The notes below the pieces were generated by a model. That model did no database searches, was not told the DNA's origin, and worked only from the letters and a program-made list of their open reading frames with translations. 64,000 nucleotides of DNA from Pholiota molesta (lineage: Eukaryota > Basidiomycota > Agaricomycetes > Agaricales > Strophariaceae). Below are positions 35,601 to 44,727 of this stretch, piece by piece. The DNA lies in contig JACGCK010000115.1 in NCBI GenBank assembly GCA_014925825.1, positions 62,001 through 126,000 of the forward strand. The letters run 5' to 3'. Numbering within the stretch: the stretch's first letter is position 1; every line of letters begins with the position of its first letter. The position numbers and the translations under genes are program-made.

Positions 35601-36412
35601 ATGACAACCCCCAGAGTCAGACCAGGCCCGACCTCCCTCGCACGGCCTCCTCAACGCGCCCCCGCTGGCCCCGCCCACATCGATGCCAACGGCGCCCACG
35701 CCCACGCCCACCACGAACCAGAAGGGCAGCCCTCCGTCGCGATCACCCGCGGCGCCGACCGCCTCCTCGCGCTGATCGAGGGCGAAAAGGCGGCGGTCAC
35801 AGCAGCGCACGCCGCGGACGTGCGCGCGCTCGAAGCCGAGCTCGCGGCGCTCACATCTCACAGCGCACGCGCGCTGGCGGCGGCGGAGGTGCGCGCGCGG
35901 GGGGCAGAGCGGGAGGCGGCGGCGCTGCGCGCGGAGCACGCGCGGCTGCTGGCGGGGGTCGGGGCGGTGGGGCTGGAGTACGCCGCGGCGGAGGGGGCGC
36001 TCCGGTTCGCGCCTGCGACGGCGCGCATCGTGGAGGACTTCGTGCTCGGCGCGCGGCTGCAGGAGGAGCAGATGCGGGGGACGCAGGGGGGTGGCGGGGT
36101 GGGCTGGGTGGGATCGGACTCGGATGCTGCTCTGTTCGAGTCTGTGGGGCCGGCGCAGTTCTTCGGGGTGCTGGGAAGTGTACTGGAGAAGGGGCGCGCG
36201 TATGCAGAGGCTATCGAGCAGCATCAACAGAACGAAAGTGCGACTGCATCGCTCAACACTGGTAAGCATTTGACTTCAGTTTTGAAGGTGCCTCATCGTG
36301 ATCATATTGGGCCGTGTGCATAGGAACTGCATCAGGAATAACTATGACTGGTGTTAAACGTCCGCCGTCCCCCACACTTGATTCACCGACTACTAGACAT
36401 CAACGGACCTAA
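35601..36412 (+). CDS. Ala-rich coiled-coil protein, 249 aa
   Basis: Two exons, 35601-36261 and 36324-36412, joined by a 62-nt intron, encode 249 residues. The N-terminal ~50 residues are Pro/His/Ala-rich and probably disordered. Residues ~55-135 form a long Ala/Arg/Glu-rich helix with coiled-coil spacing (ADRLLALIEGEKAAVTAAHA, AEREAAALRAEHARLLAG). A second helical block follows (TARIVEDFVLGARLQEEQM and FFGVLGSVLEKGRAYAEAIE). The short second exon adds a basic/Pro tail (GVKRPPSPTLDSPTTRH). The exon is extremely GC-rich, which produces long shadow ORFs in other frames. No family recognised. It sits between two divergent members of the Pro-rich family. Confidence 0.6.
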
Positions 36413-37642
36413 CAAATGCATATACCACTCTGTCTCGCTATCCCTATACCCCACCCACATAGTTTCTTGCTATCGTCGCTCTGCTGTCTTCATCAACACC
36501 ACCATTGTATTCAATCTTGATCATATAAATATATGGAGCACACTTCAAGCACAACGACGTGCGTCATTCCAAGCTTTCTACATTCTAATTCAATCCGTCC
36601 TGCATCTGTACATATATTTCGCGGCTTCGTTTTACAGAAGATATTTTGCTCACAAACTGTCCCTCGATCTAAGCGCGTTTACCCCAGGTATTACGTAGGC
36701 AGTTCTTCCAGCTGCGAGCCTCAAGATGTCTTGCCTCAAGTTCTTCTTCTTCTCAAGCCCTCAAGCCCTCCTCGGAGTCAAGCACTCAGCATCGACTGGA
36801 GGCTGCTTTCGATACCAAGTTGTCATTGGGCCCTGGGTTCAGGCGTGTCGATGCTTCAATTGGTTGGGAACGGTCGAATTCTTTCTACTCTCTTACAGCA
36901 TTGATATCTCTGATCACACAGGAAGTGGAGGGTGAGTGGAGGCGATCGAGGGAGACCAAGGGGTGGACTCAACAAGGGCCACTCTTTTAGGAAATTGTTT
37001 GTCTGTATATAGGCTACTATTGTTTTTCACAATTCCGCCTTCATTTAGTCGATGCTAGTAACAAGAAAGCTTTCTATGGATGGGAACAGATTCAACTAAG
37101 ATATAAAATACAGCAGTGCGTCAGCGCTGTAATCGTGGAGTGAATTTGGCAGGGCGCAGAATAAATAAATAACAATATACAAGGGCTTCCTAAAATCCCT
37201 CTTACTCCTGTACCACCACCATGTCCACGCGCCTCACTCGCTTTCACGATGTCTTGCCATTGCTGGAACGACGATTCTGGCCTATCTAGAATATCTTCCC
37301 GGCGCGCACACCGAAACTTGCCCGATGGGGTCGAAGCGCCCATATGCAGACGCTGAATGTCCCGGCGTCCGCGACGATGTTCTCGCACATTCTCCGGGCC
37401 CCGGTGTTTTTTCGACAAGCAGATTGGCACTGCGTGCTCACTTTCAGTGCCTGGCCTTTCAACGATACGTCATTGGATGCCAAATGGTCAATGCGCGGCT
37501 TCCCATGACGTTGTCGTCTTTTCTTGTGTGTTCAAAAGCTTGCCGCTGCCTTCCAAATCTGCAGCCCACTCTTATCTAAACCTACGATATTGGTGCAGCG
37601 ACGATCATTCCCAAAACTACATCCCCTACCCTACCTCCCATC
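36413..37642. other. Intergenic, no supported gene
   Basis: Short ORFs only, no conserved motif. It presumably holds the 3' UTR of the Ala-rich gene and the promoter of the next gene. Confidence 0.45.
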
Positions 37643-38212
37643 ATGCCCGACACCATCCCGACTTCCACACTTCCCATCGCACCCCTTCCTGTCGTAGAGT
37701 GCGCCATTCTCTTGCCGCTTTTGGAGCTGCCCAGCACGCCCTTGATCTCAAGCGCTGCGTTTGGCCGTTTCGAGTACCCCTTCCCCATCATCCAGCCGCT
37801 CCTCTTCATACCCTTAGCGCCGCTCGCAACCACGCCCTCGTCGGTCCAGACGCTCCCCAACGGCAGCATCGTACCGCCCACCGGCACGGGCAGGGGCATG
37901 GACATGTCGTCCTTCGCGTCCTTCTCGCCGTACGTACCCACGGTCCCGCTCCCATACCCCTCGGCCACCGCGTCAGCCTCGCAGGCCCTCGACCAGATGC
38001 TGCTCTTGCACGCGCTCCCTGCGGATATGGCGGCCGTCTACACGCACAATCACTACACCGCCGCGCAGCTCTGCGTCCTCGCGAGCGCGAATTCCCCGGT
38101 CCCCCCGAGCTTGGCGCTGAAGCGCCGTGGGCTAAATCTGGGGGGAAGAGAGCGCCCAAGCGTCTCTGACGGTCAACTGGGCCCAGGGATAGACGATATC
38201 CCGAAGGTCTGA
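37643..38212 (+). CDS. Unrecognised Pro-rich protein, family member 2
   Basis: A 189-residue intronless ORF paralogous to 33897-34457. Shared blocks are FGRFEYPFP near residue 41 and AAQLCVLASANSPVPPSLALK near residue 144. In between, the two differ in length and composition. This copy has a Leu/Ala-rich helix (SQALDQMLLLHALPADMAAV) directly before the second block, which suggests that the block is the end of a small helical fold. No signal peptide or membrane segment is certain, although residues 10-30 are hydrophobic. Function unknown. The two copies are divergently oriented around the Ala-rich gene, consistent with a local inverted duplication followed by divergence. Confidence 0.55.
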   Translation: MPDTIPTSTLPIAPLPVVECAILLPLLELPSTPLISSAAFGRFEYPFPIIQPLLFIPLAPLATTPSSVQTLPNGSIVPPTGTGRGMDMSSFASFSPYVPTVPLPYPSATASASQALDQMLLLHALPADMAAVYTHNHYTAAQLCVLASANSPVPPSLALKRRGLNLGGRERPSVSDGQLGPGIDDIPKV

Positions 38213-38704
38213 ATGGCGGTAATCGGGCGGGGAAAAGATTCTACGGCGAGCGAAAAAATACACGGCGAGCGCCGTTTCTGTTTATGCATGTGACGATGAT
38301 ATGGCTACGCCCGAATTGGACAAATCGGGCGCTTTTGATTTTGCTCTTTATCTGTTGACATCTTCGGGGACGCCTGTATGCTTATAGGCACTTTATGTTG
38401 TTACTGTATTTGCGCACTCTTGTATTTTGGTGGGGCTCTGGTTATCTTTATTATTATAACATAACTAAATACTTACATAGCTATAACGCTCTACAGATGA
38501 CGGGTACCGGTTCTCATAGACTGGTGGATGCACGTCCGTGCGTGGATTTATATTTGTAGCATTACTATACACATACGCGTTGTAGCGATCGATTTACAAG
38601 TAAATTACAAAGTGTTGGTTTCGTGGACTGGTAAATATGCGTCGTTGGCTGCCATGATATCAAGATCATTCGTCCCCGCCGAAAATATTCTAGTCAGACT
38701 CGGT
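38213..38704. other. Intergenic, AT-rich
   Basis: 3' flanks of the Pro-rich gene and of the interrupted glutamine synthetase-like gene. No gene seen. Confidence 0.5.
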
Positions 38705-38743
38705 CTAATAGTACTTTAACAATCTTTCTCGTTTTGCAGTTTC

Positions 38744-39903
38744 TATGGCGGTCCATTTGGGTAAAAATTCCGTAGAAACTTTTTGTATATCCGCGAAAAC
38801 TTTTACATAGAATGTTAATATACTTACTTGCATTCACGCATGATTAGTCAAGTTTTAGACATACTTTGACGTGCGCGGAAATTTTTAGTGAGTGCGCGAA
38901 AATCTTTCTTGTTGCGCGGAAATTTATTCGGCCAATTTTGAGTGTGCGCGTAGAAATCTTTCCTTTCACCACAACAATTCACTTGTTTTTGCGTGTTTTG
39001 ACTGCGCGTAAATTCTCTTAGCAGTGCGCGTGGAAATGTTTGCGTGCGCGTAGAAATGCTGAGCGAGTGCTGAGCGCGTAGAAACCTTTAGGCCGAAATG
39101 CCGTGCTGAGGTAATTGATCTCGCTTAAGCTGAGCAGCCGGTGCGGCAGCGGAGTTTGAAACTTGTCCACCTCAGTGGCCTCTGAGGGCCGTGAGCATTT
39201 AGGCAAAGAAATTAAAACCATAAGGGTATGTATCATCTGGAAATACGTTGCTGCAGGTGCTAGAGAAGCAAGAATTGAAGCAAGCTGGGAGCTCAGGCCA
39301 AGTCAAGGCTTGCTCAAGGCTGTTTACAGGCTGTTGAACTAGTGCTGGTATTTATAGGACCTTCTTCATGTACATTACTTCAAATAATCGATTTAAAGGC
39401 TGATATATCCTGTAATATTGCGGTTTGCAGGCCCAGGGCTTATTCCTCGAGCACCTAAGTACGGAGACGCTCGAGGCTGACAGGCTTCAAACTCCGCTGC
39501 CGCACCGGCTGCTCAGCTTAAGCGAGATCAATTACCTCAGCACGGCATTTCGGCCTAAAGGTTTCTACGCGCTCAGCACTCGCTCAGTATTTCTACGCGC
39601 ACGCAAACATTTCCACGCGCACTGCTAAGAGAATTTACGCACAGTCAAAAACACGCAAAAACGAGTGAACTGTCGTGGTGAAAGGAAAGATTTCTACGCG
39701 CACACTCAAAATTGGCCGAATAAATTTCCGCGCAACAAGAAAGATTTTCGCGCACTCACTAAAAGTTTCCGCGCACGTCAAAGTATGTCTAAAACTTGAC
39801 TAATCATGCGTGAATGCAAGTAAGTATATTAACATTCTATGTAAAAGTTTTCGCGGATATACAAAAAGTTTCTACGGAATTTTTACCCAAATGGACCGCC
39901 ATA
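38744..39903 (+). mobile_element. 1,160-bp foldback element, copy 1
   Basis: A non-autonomous-looking DNA element with long terminal inverted repeats. Left repeat 38744-39160 and right repeat 39486-39903 begin TATGGCGGTCCATTTGGG and flank a 325-bp core. It is flanked by the 6-bp duplication AGTTTC (38738-38743 and 39904-39909). The repeats contain about eight spaced copies of a TGCGCG(T/G)(A/G)GAAAT-type motif that could bind a transposase. No transposase ORF is present; short ORFs inside are shadows. The core holds a partly decayed hairpin around CCTCGAG and a TATTTATAGG. It interrupts the last exon of the glutamine synthetase-like gene. I cannot name the superfamily; 6-bp duplications are uncommon. 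Confidence 0.88.
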
Positions 39904-40235
39904 AGTTTCATCATTTTGAGGCTGCTCCAATGCTTCTCCAACAGCCTAAACCCGAACTTCAACAGCCTTACTCGGGAAAGTACATGGGTACAACACACCT
40001 TATTGACCGACAAGTACATGTCCACGAGCTCCTGACCGAAAACGCTTTTCAGCTCCTCATCCCGCTGAAAGTTCGCGCGCGCCTCCGCCCACGTCAGCGG
40101 CATCCGCGCGACAATCCCGTGCGCCACGCGCTCCGCGTCCGTCATCTGCGCCGCGGTCAGCGGCCCCGCGCAGTCCCGCAGCGTCAGCGGCGTCCGCACG
40201 CGCACGCCGCCCGCGCCCGCGCCGAGGATGCCCGC

Positions 40236-41395
40236 TATGGCGGTCCATTTGGGTAAAAATTCCGTAGAAACTTTTTGTATGTGCGCGAGAACTTTTACAT
40301 AGAACATTAATATATTTCCTTGCATTCACACATGATAAGTCAAGTTTTAGACATACTTTGACGTGCGCGGAAATCTTTAGTGAGTGCGCGGAAATCTTTC
40401 TTGGTGCGCGGAAACTTTTTCGGCCAATTTGAGTGTGCGCGTAGAAATCTTTCCCTTCAATACCAATAATTCACTCGTTTTTGCGTGTTTTTGACTGCGC
40501 GTAAGTTCTCTTAGCAGTGCGCGTGGAAATGTTTGCGTGCGCGTAGAAATACTGAGCGAGTGCTGAGCGCGTAGAAACATTTAGGCCGACATGCCGTGCT
40601 GAGGTAATTGATCTCGCTTAAGCTGAGCAGCCGGTGCGGCAGCGGAGTTTGAAGCCTGTCAGCCTCGAGCGTCTCCGTACTTAGACGCTCGAGGAATAAG
40701 CTCTGGGCCTGCAAACCGCAATATTACAGGATATATCAGCCTTCAAATCGATTATTTGAAGTAATGTACATGAAGAAGGTCCTATAAATACCAGCACTAG
40801 TTCAACAGCCTGTAAACAGCCTTGAGCAAGCCTTGACTTGGCCTGAGCTCCCAGCTTGCTTCAATTCTTGCTTCTCTAGCACCTGCAGCAACGTATTTCC
40901 AGATGATACATAACCTTATGCTTTTAATTTTTTGCCTAAATGCTCACGGCCCTCAGAGGCCACTGAGGTGGACAGGTTTGAAACTCCGCTGCCGCACCGG
41001 CTGCTCAGCTTAAGCGAGATCAATTACCTCAGCACGGCATGTCGGCCTAAATGTTTCTACGCGCTCAGCACTCGCTCAGTATTTCTACGCGCACGCAAAC
41101 ATTTCCACGCGCACTGCTAAGAGAACTTACGCGCAGTCAAAAACACGCAAAAACGAGTGAACTGTTGTGGTGAAAGGAAAGATTTCTACGCGCACACTCA
41201 AAATTGGCCGAATAAATTTCCGCGCAACAAGAAAGATTTTCGCGCACTCACTAAAAGTTTCCGCGCACGTCAAAGTATGTCTAAACCTTGACTAATCATG
41301 TGTGAATGCAAGTAAATATATTAACGTTCTCTGTAAAAGTTTTCGCGGATATACAAAAAGTTTCTACGGAATTTTTACCCAAACGGACCGCCATA
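40236..41395 (-). mobile_element. 1,160-bp foldback element, copy 2 (inverted relative to copy 1)
   Basis: The same length as copy 1 to the base. Inverted repeats 40236-40653 and ~40979-41395 flank a 325-bp core in the opposite orientation. The flanking duplication is GCCCGC (40230-40235 and 41396-41401). The outer 116 nt of its right repeat differ from the left repeat of copy 1 at about six positions, so the copies are close but not identical. Its core keeps a 12-bp-stem hairpin (stem CCTCGAGCGTCT). It interrupts the fourth exon of the glutamine synthetase-like gene, exactly between an LALAG segment and ILGAG. Confidence 0.88.
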
Positions 41396-42711
41396 GCCCG
41401 CGAGCGCGAGGTGCGGGTGCGCGGTGCCGTCGACGAAGCGCATCTCGAAGCGGCGGCTGCGCGGCGCCGTCGCCGCCGCGAGGCGCACGGGGCACTCGCG
41501 GTTCTCCGTGCCCCAGCACACGTGCGTGCCGCCGGACCACTGCCCGTCGCCGACGCGCGCGTACGACGCGGGGAGCGGCAGCGTGAGCGCGGGCAGGCTC
41601 GGGAGGTGCGCGGCGACGCCCGCGAGGAAGGTCTGCTCGAGGGCGGAGAGGCCCGTCGCGTCTTTTTCGTTTCCAGGTCGGGCGGAGTGCACGGAGATGT
41701 GCGCGTGCGCGGCGCTTCCTGGCGCGTTTGCGAAGATCCGCGGGGCGAACGTGGCGCGCAGGCCGTGGCGCGCTGCGACGTTGTAGATAATTTCTCTAGT
41801 GTGTACGAGGGCATCGGCGGCTTCAAGTGGAGCCAAAGGGCCAGTAATAACCTCGTACTGATGAATGCGAGTGATTAGTGCGAAGATTTCTAGGCGCTGA
41901 TCTGAGAACTCAGAAAACACACCTGGCCTGGGGATGCTTCTCCGTGGTACATCTGGAGCTCAATATCTGATGCTTGCACCTGACGCGCGATTTCATCCAT
42001 TACGATGGTCGCCACAGCGCCCGCGCGTAGAGCCTGAGAGCTACTAAACTCATGCGTACTGACAGGTTCGTACGGCGATTCGCCTGCGAGCAGGATAAAT
42101 TCACTCTCGAAGCCGACGAGAAACTCAACGCCCAGTTCGTCTCTTGCTTGGCTAACGAGTAGAAGATGTCAGCACGTAATGTACAAAAGGCTGATGTCAT
42201 TGGCCTACTCGACAACGCGCTTCAACGCGCCTCTGGTGCATGCCTTCGTTTCCACACTTAGAGTCCCTTCAGGTGTGCGCCAAGGCGTTTTCTCCTGGAA
42301 GAACCCCATTACGCTCACCTGGCCTGGCTCGTAAGGGCAGAGTCTGAGAGATTTCAAGTCAGGAACGTAAAGATACTCTCCCATGGGGGAGAATCCATCG
42401 GCCAGGGTGATAAAATTGAGACCCAGGCAGGCTTTCGCGATACCGATTCCTGGCCTACGCGAAGCGAGTAGCTTTTTGAAGTAAGAGACGGGTAAAGTGC
42501 GAAATCGGACGGTGTTCGAGAAATCAACCCAGGTAAAGCGGATGAATTCTTCGAAATATATCATTGAGAAAACTGCCGATATATATGGCTTAGACAAGCC
42601 CTAGGCCTCACCGATTGGGGCGCTGCGATTTTCGAAATCCTCGAATGAAAGACCTTTAGATACCGCTGTTGACGGCTTGTATTCAACGCCGTGGTCAAAA
42701 ACTACGCTCAT

Positions 42712-43049
42712 AGCTAGATCTTTGTGTTGTGACGGCTTTAAGTAAGTTGGATTTCGGGATGGTATCGACGGGCAATCGTCGTCGGTACTTGGAGTTGATT
42801 CGACTGATTTCAGTTCAAGGCAGCATATATAGGATCGCCTCGCCGTGCTCCCATAATGATAATCAGCTCTACACGCATACCTCCATGCTGCGTGTTCGAC
42901 GCTGTTCTGTGTTCAACACTTGATCGTTGTCATTCATGTGACTGACGAGCATAAAAATATCCGATAAGAAGTTCTAAACTTGCGAACAGTTGATGGCTCG
43001 AGGTATGTATAAGCTTCCATCCAACATAAATCCAGAACTGACCGTCAGT
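42712..43049. other. Promoter region of the glutamine synthetase-like gene
   Basis: Contains a CTATATATG element (42824-42832, minus strand) about 115 bp upstream of the ATG at 42711. The rest is the 3' flank of the epoxide hydrolase gene. Confidence 0.45.
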
Positions 43050-44243
43050 CTAGATCGAAGACGGCAGGCTTGTTGTGCCGATAAAACGTAATATATGTTC
43101 CACCACCGCTTCGGGCTGCTCCTGCTGCACCCAATGCCCAGCGCCATCAATCAGCACGAAATTCTCCTCTCTCATATCCCGACACGCCTGCGCCCACATC
43201 TTCTCCGCCGTGCCAGGCATCTGATACGTGCCCCAGTCCTGGGCGCCCGACAGGAACATCGCCGGCACCTCGATCTGTTTGCCGGTGTAGATGTGCAGCT
43301 CGTTGGCCCATCGCGGGGGGTCCGTCATGACGCGGTACGCGTTGAGGCCGCCCTGAAAGCCCGTCGCGGTGTACTGGGACACGTAGACTGCCAGTTCGGC
43401 GTCCGTCAGCCATTTGTTGTTCGCGATCTCTTCGGCGGAGGGTGCGTCTGGAGCGAGGCACGCTGGCATGGTCTCTGCGAGGGGCATGACGTAGTAATGC
43501 GGGAGAAGCGCAAAGGTAGCTGCGGATATCTGAGCCAGAGGCCGCACGTCGCTGTTTCCCTTCCAATCCGCACTTTTGACGTGGTAGTAGGTGCGCAAAA
43601 AGTTATGAAGGCCGCCAGGCGCACTAAGCATGTGCTCCTCTGCCTCTGGGGTTGAATAGTACATCGTATAATGTTTGCGAGGTGGATCGAGGGTGGCGAG
43701 TTGGGCGTTGAGAGCATGGATTGGGGACGGGCCATTCGGGTTTTGAACCGCGGCTAGGGTTGGTGGTCCTGCGTATGGCGAGCTCATGAGCACAACGGAC
43801 TTGAAGAGATCGGGACGAATGAGCGCGCAATGCGCTGCGACGCGCGACCCATAATCATGCCCCACCAGCGCTGTCACCGACGTGTAGCCCAGGGAATACA
43901 CGAGCGCCACGACGTCCGCTACCAAGTTGGAAACGCGGTACGGCGCCAAATCCTCGTCATACGAGGCTTTGCGAGTGGGCTGCCCGCGTGCTTTGGTCTG
44001 CCCAAATCCTCTTTGATCAAGCGCGACGACGGCGAAGCCCTTGGCGGCGAGGGGCGCCATTATCTTGCGCCATGAGTAGGCAAGTTCTGGGAAGCCATGC
44101 ACGAGAACGATGAGAGGCGGCTTCGTACTCGGATCGACGGAGGGTGGTAATGCTTCAAGAATGTGAATGTCGAGGTCATTGGCGGCCACCATTCGGGACG
44201 TAACATTGGGAGGAAGGTTGGGCCAATTCAAGATGGTGCTCAT
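43050..44243 (-). CDS. Alpha/beta-hydrolase, soluble epoxide hydrolase-like
   Basis: These enzymes open epoxides to diols using an Asp nucleophile. An intronless 397-residue ORF with complete hydrolase signatures: oxyanion motif H49-G-F-P-E53, nucleophile motif V-G-H-D130-Y-G-S, charge-relay acid D336 (AQDWGTYQ), and catalytic H370 (GAGHWVQQEQPE). A lid region from ~170 to ~300 carries the Tyr-rich YVSQYTATGFQGGLNAYR segment expected to supply ring-opening tyrosines. There is no signal peptide, so it is probably cytosolic or peroxisomal; the C-terminal SSI is not a convincing PTS1. Family assignment is firm, substrate unknown. Fluoroacetate dehalogenases share the nucleophile motif and are an alternative. 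Confidence 0.88.
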   Translation of the reverse strand: MSTILNWPNLPPNVTSRMVAANDLDIHILEALPPSVDPSTKPPLIVLVHGFPELAYSWRKIMAPLAAKGFAVVALDQRGFGQTKARGQPTRKASYDEDLAPYRVSNLVADVVALVYSLGYTSVTALVGHDYGSRVAAHCALIRPDLFKSVVLMSSPYAGPPTLAAVQNPNGPSPIHALNAQLATLDPPRKHYTMYYSTPEAEEHMLSAPGGLHNFLRTYYHVKSADWKGNSDVRPLAQISAATFALLPHYYVMPLAETMPACLAPDAPSAEEIANNKWLTDAELAVYVSQYTATGFQGGLNAYRVMTDPPRWANELHIYTGKQIEVPAMFLSGAQDWGTYQMPGTAEKMWAQACRDMREENFVLIDGAGHWVQQEQPEAVVEHILRFIGTTSLPSSI

Positions 44244-44727
44244 GGTGGTAGCTGGAAAGTTGTGCTGGTGGTGGTCGGTTTAAAAGGTCGCCGGTTTCTT
44301 ATCTGATATGCATCTCAACTCCTCCCAGCTATTCGCACACAGGTATATCTCCAAAGGTTAATGACTAATAGAGAGTAACGCAACGTTCACCGGGCATGCG
44401 CATAATCCGCCTCGACAGCCGGAGACGTTCGTGCAATCTTGGAGATCACAGGACCAGGGCTGGCGTCAGAATTGCAGGAGAGAGTTGACAGAGAAGACGA
44501 GGATTATAAATATTGCTCCTATATTTGCTCAGTCCAAGAAAGCTAACCCACGGAAAACAAAGAAGTGAGCCACGCAGTAGATAATACACTTGCAATTACC
44601 CATAAACCCAGGAATAGTGCCTTCCATAAATTAGAAATATATGCCCATTTCGTGTATTAGGCTGGTCCCATGACGCGTATACAATGTCCATTAAAGTCCG
44701 ATTGCGAACACCGAAAAGAATCTGCCT
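44244..44727. other. Intergenic, no supported gene
   Basis: The promoter side of the hydrolase and 3' side of YVH1. A short TTTAAA lies near 44280. Nothing else seen. Confidence 0.5.

Larger units (their letters stand above)
38705..42711 (-). pseudogene. Glutamine synthetase-like (FluG-type) gene interrupted by two transposons
   Basis: The family ligates ammonia to glutamate or a related amine substrate using ATP. Exons on the minus strand are 42612-42711, 42209-42548, 41923-42151, then 41857 to 41396, continuing at 40229-39999, and a last exon 39945-39904 continuing at 38737-38705. Removing the two insertions and one copy of each duplication gives 479 codons including the stop, with no other stop. 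Motifs: IRFTWVDFSNTVRFR, SRRPGIGIAKACLGL, VGFESEF, MYHGEASPGQYEVITGPL, AHAHISVH, SYARVGDGQWSGGTHVCWG, RFEMRFVDGTAHPHLALAG and, after the insertion, ILGAG and LKSVFGQELVDMYLSVNK. The insertions lie in coding exons, so the gene is broken unless they are spliced out. Exons outside them are intact, which suggests recent disruption or retained function. Confidence 0.88.

Noticed and set aside
35580..36269. 229-codon minus ORF and a 304-codon plus ORF overlapping the Ala-rich gene
   Set aside because: Long stop-free frames follow from the very high GC content. Only the 35601 frame has coiled-coil periodicity and a closing splice.
38744..41395. Small ORFs inside the foldback elements as a transposase or peptide genes
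   Set aside because: They are mirrored copies of the inverted repeats (the same short peptide in both arms) without any catalytic motif.
38744..41395. RIP-type mutation of the repeated elements
   Set aside because: The repeats keep many CpG-rich TGCGCG motifs, and differences between copies are not dominated by C-to-T changes.
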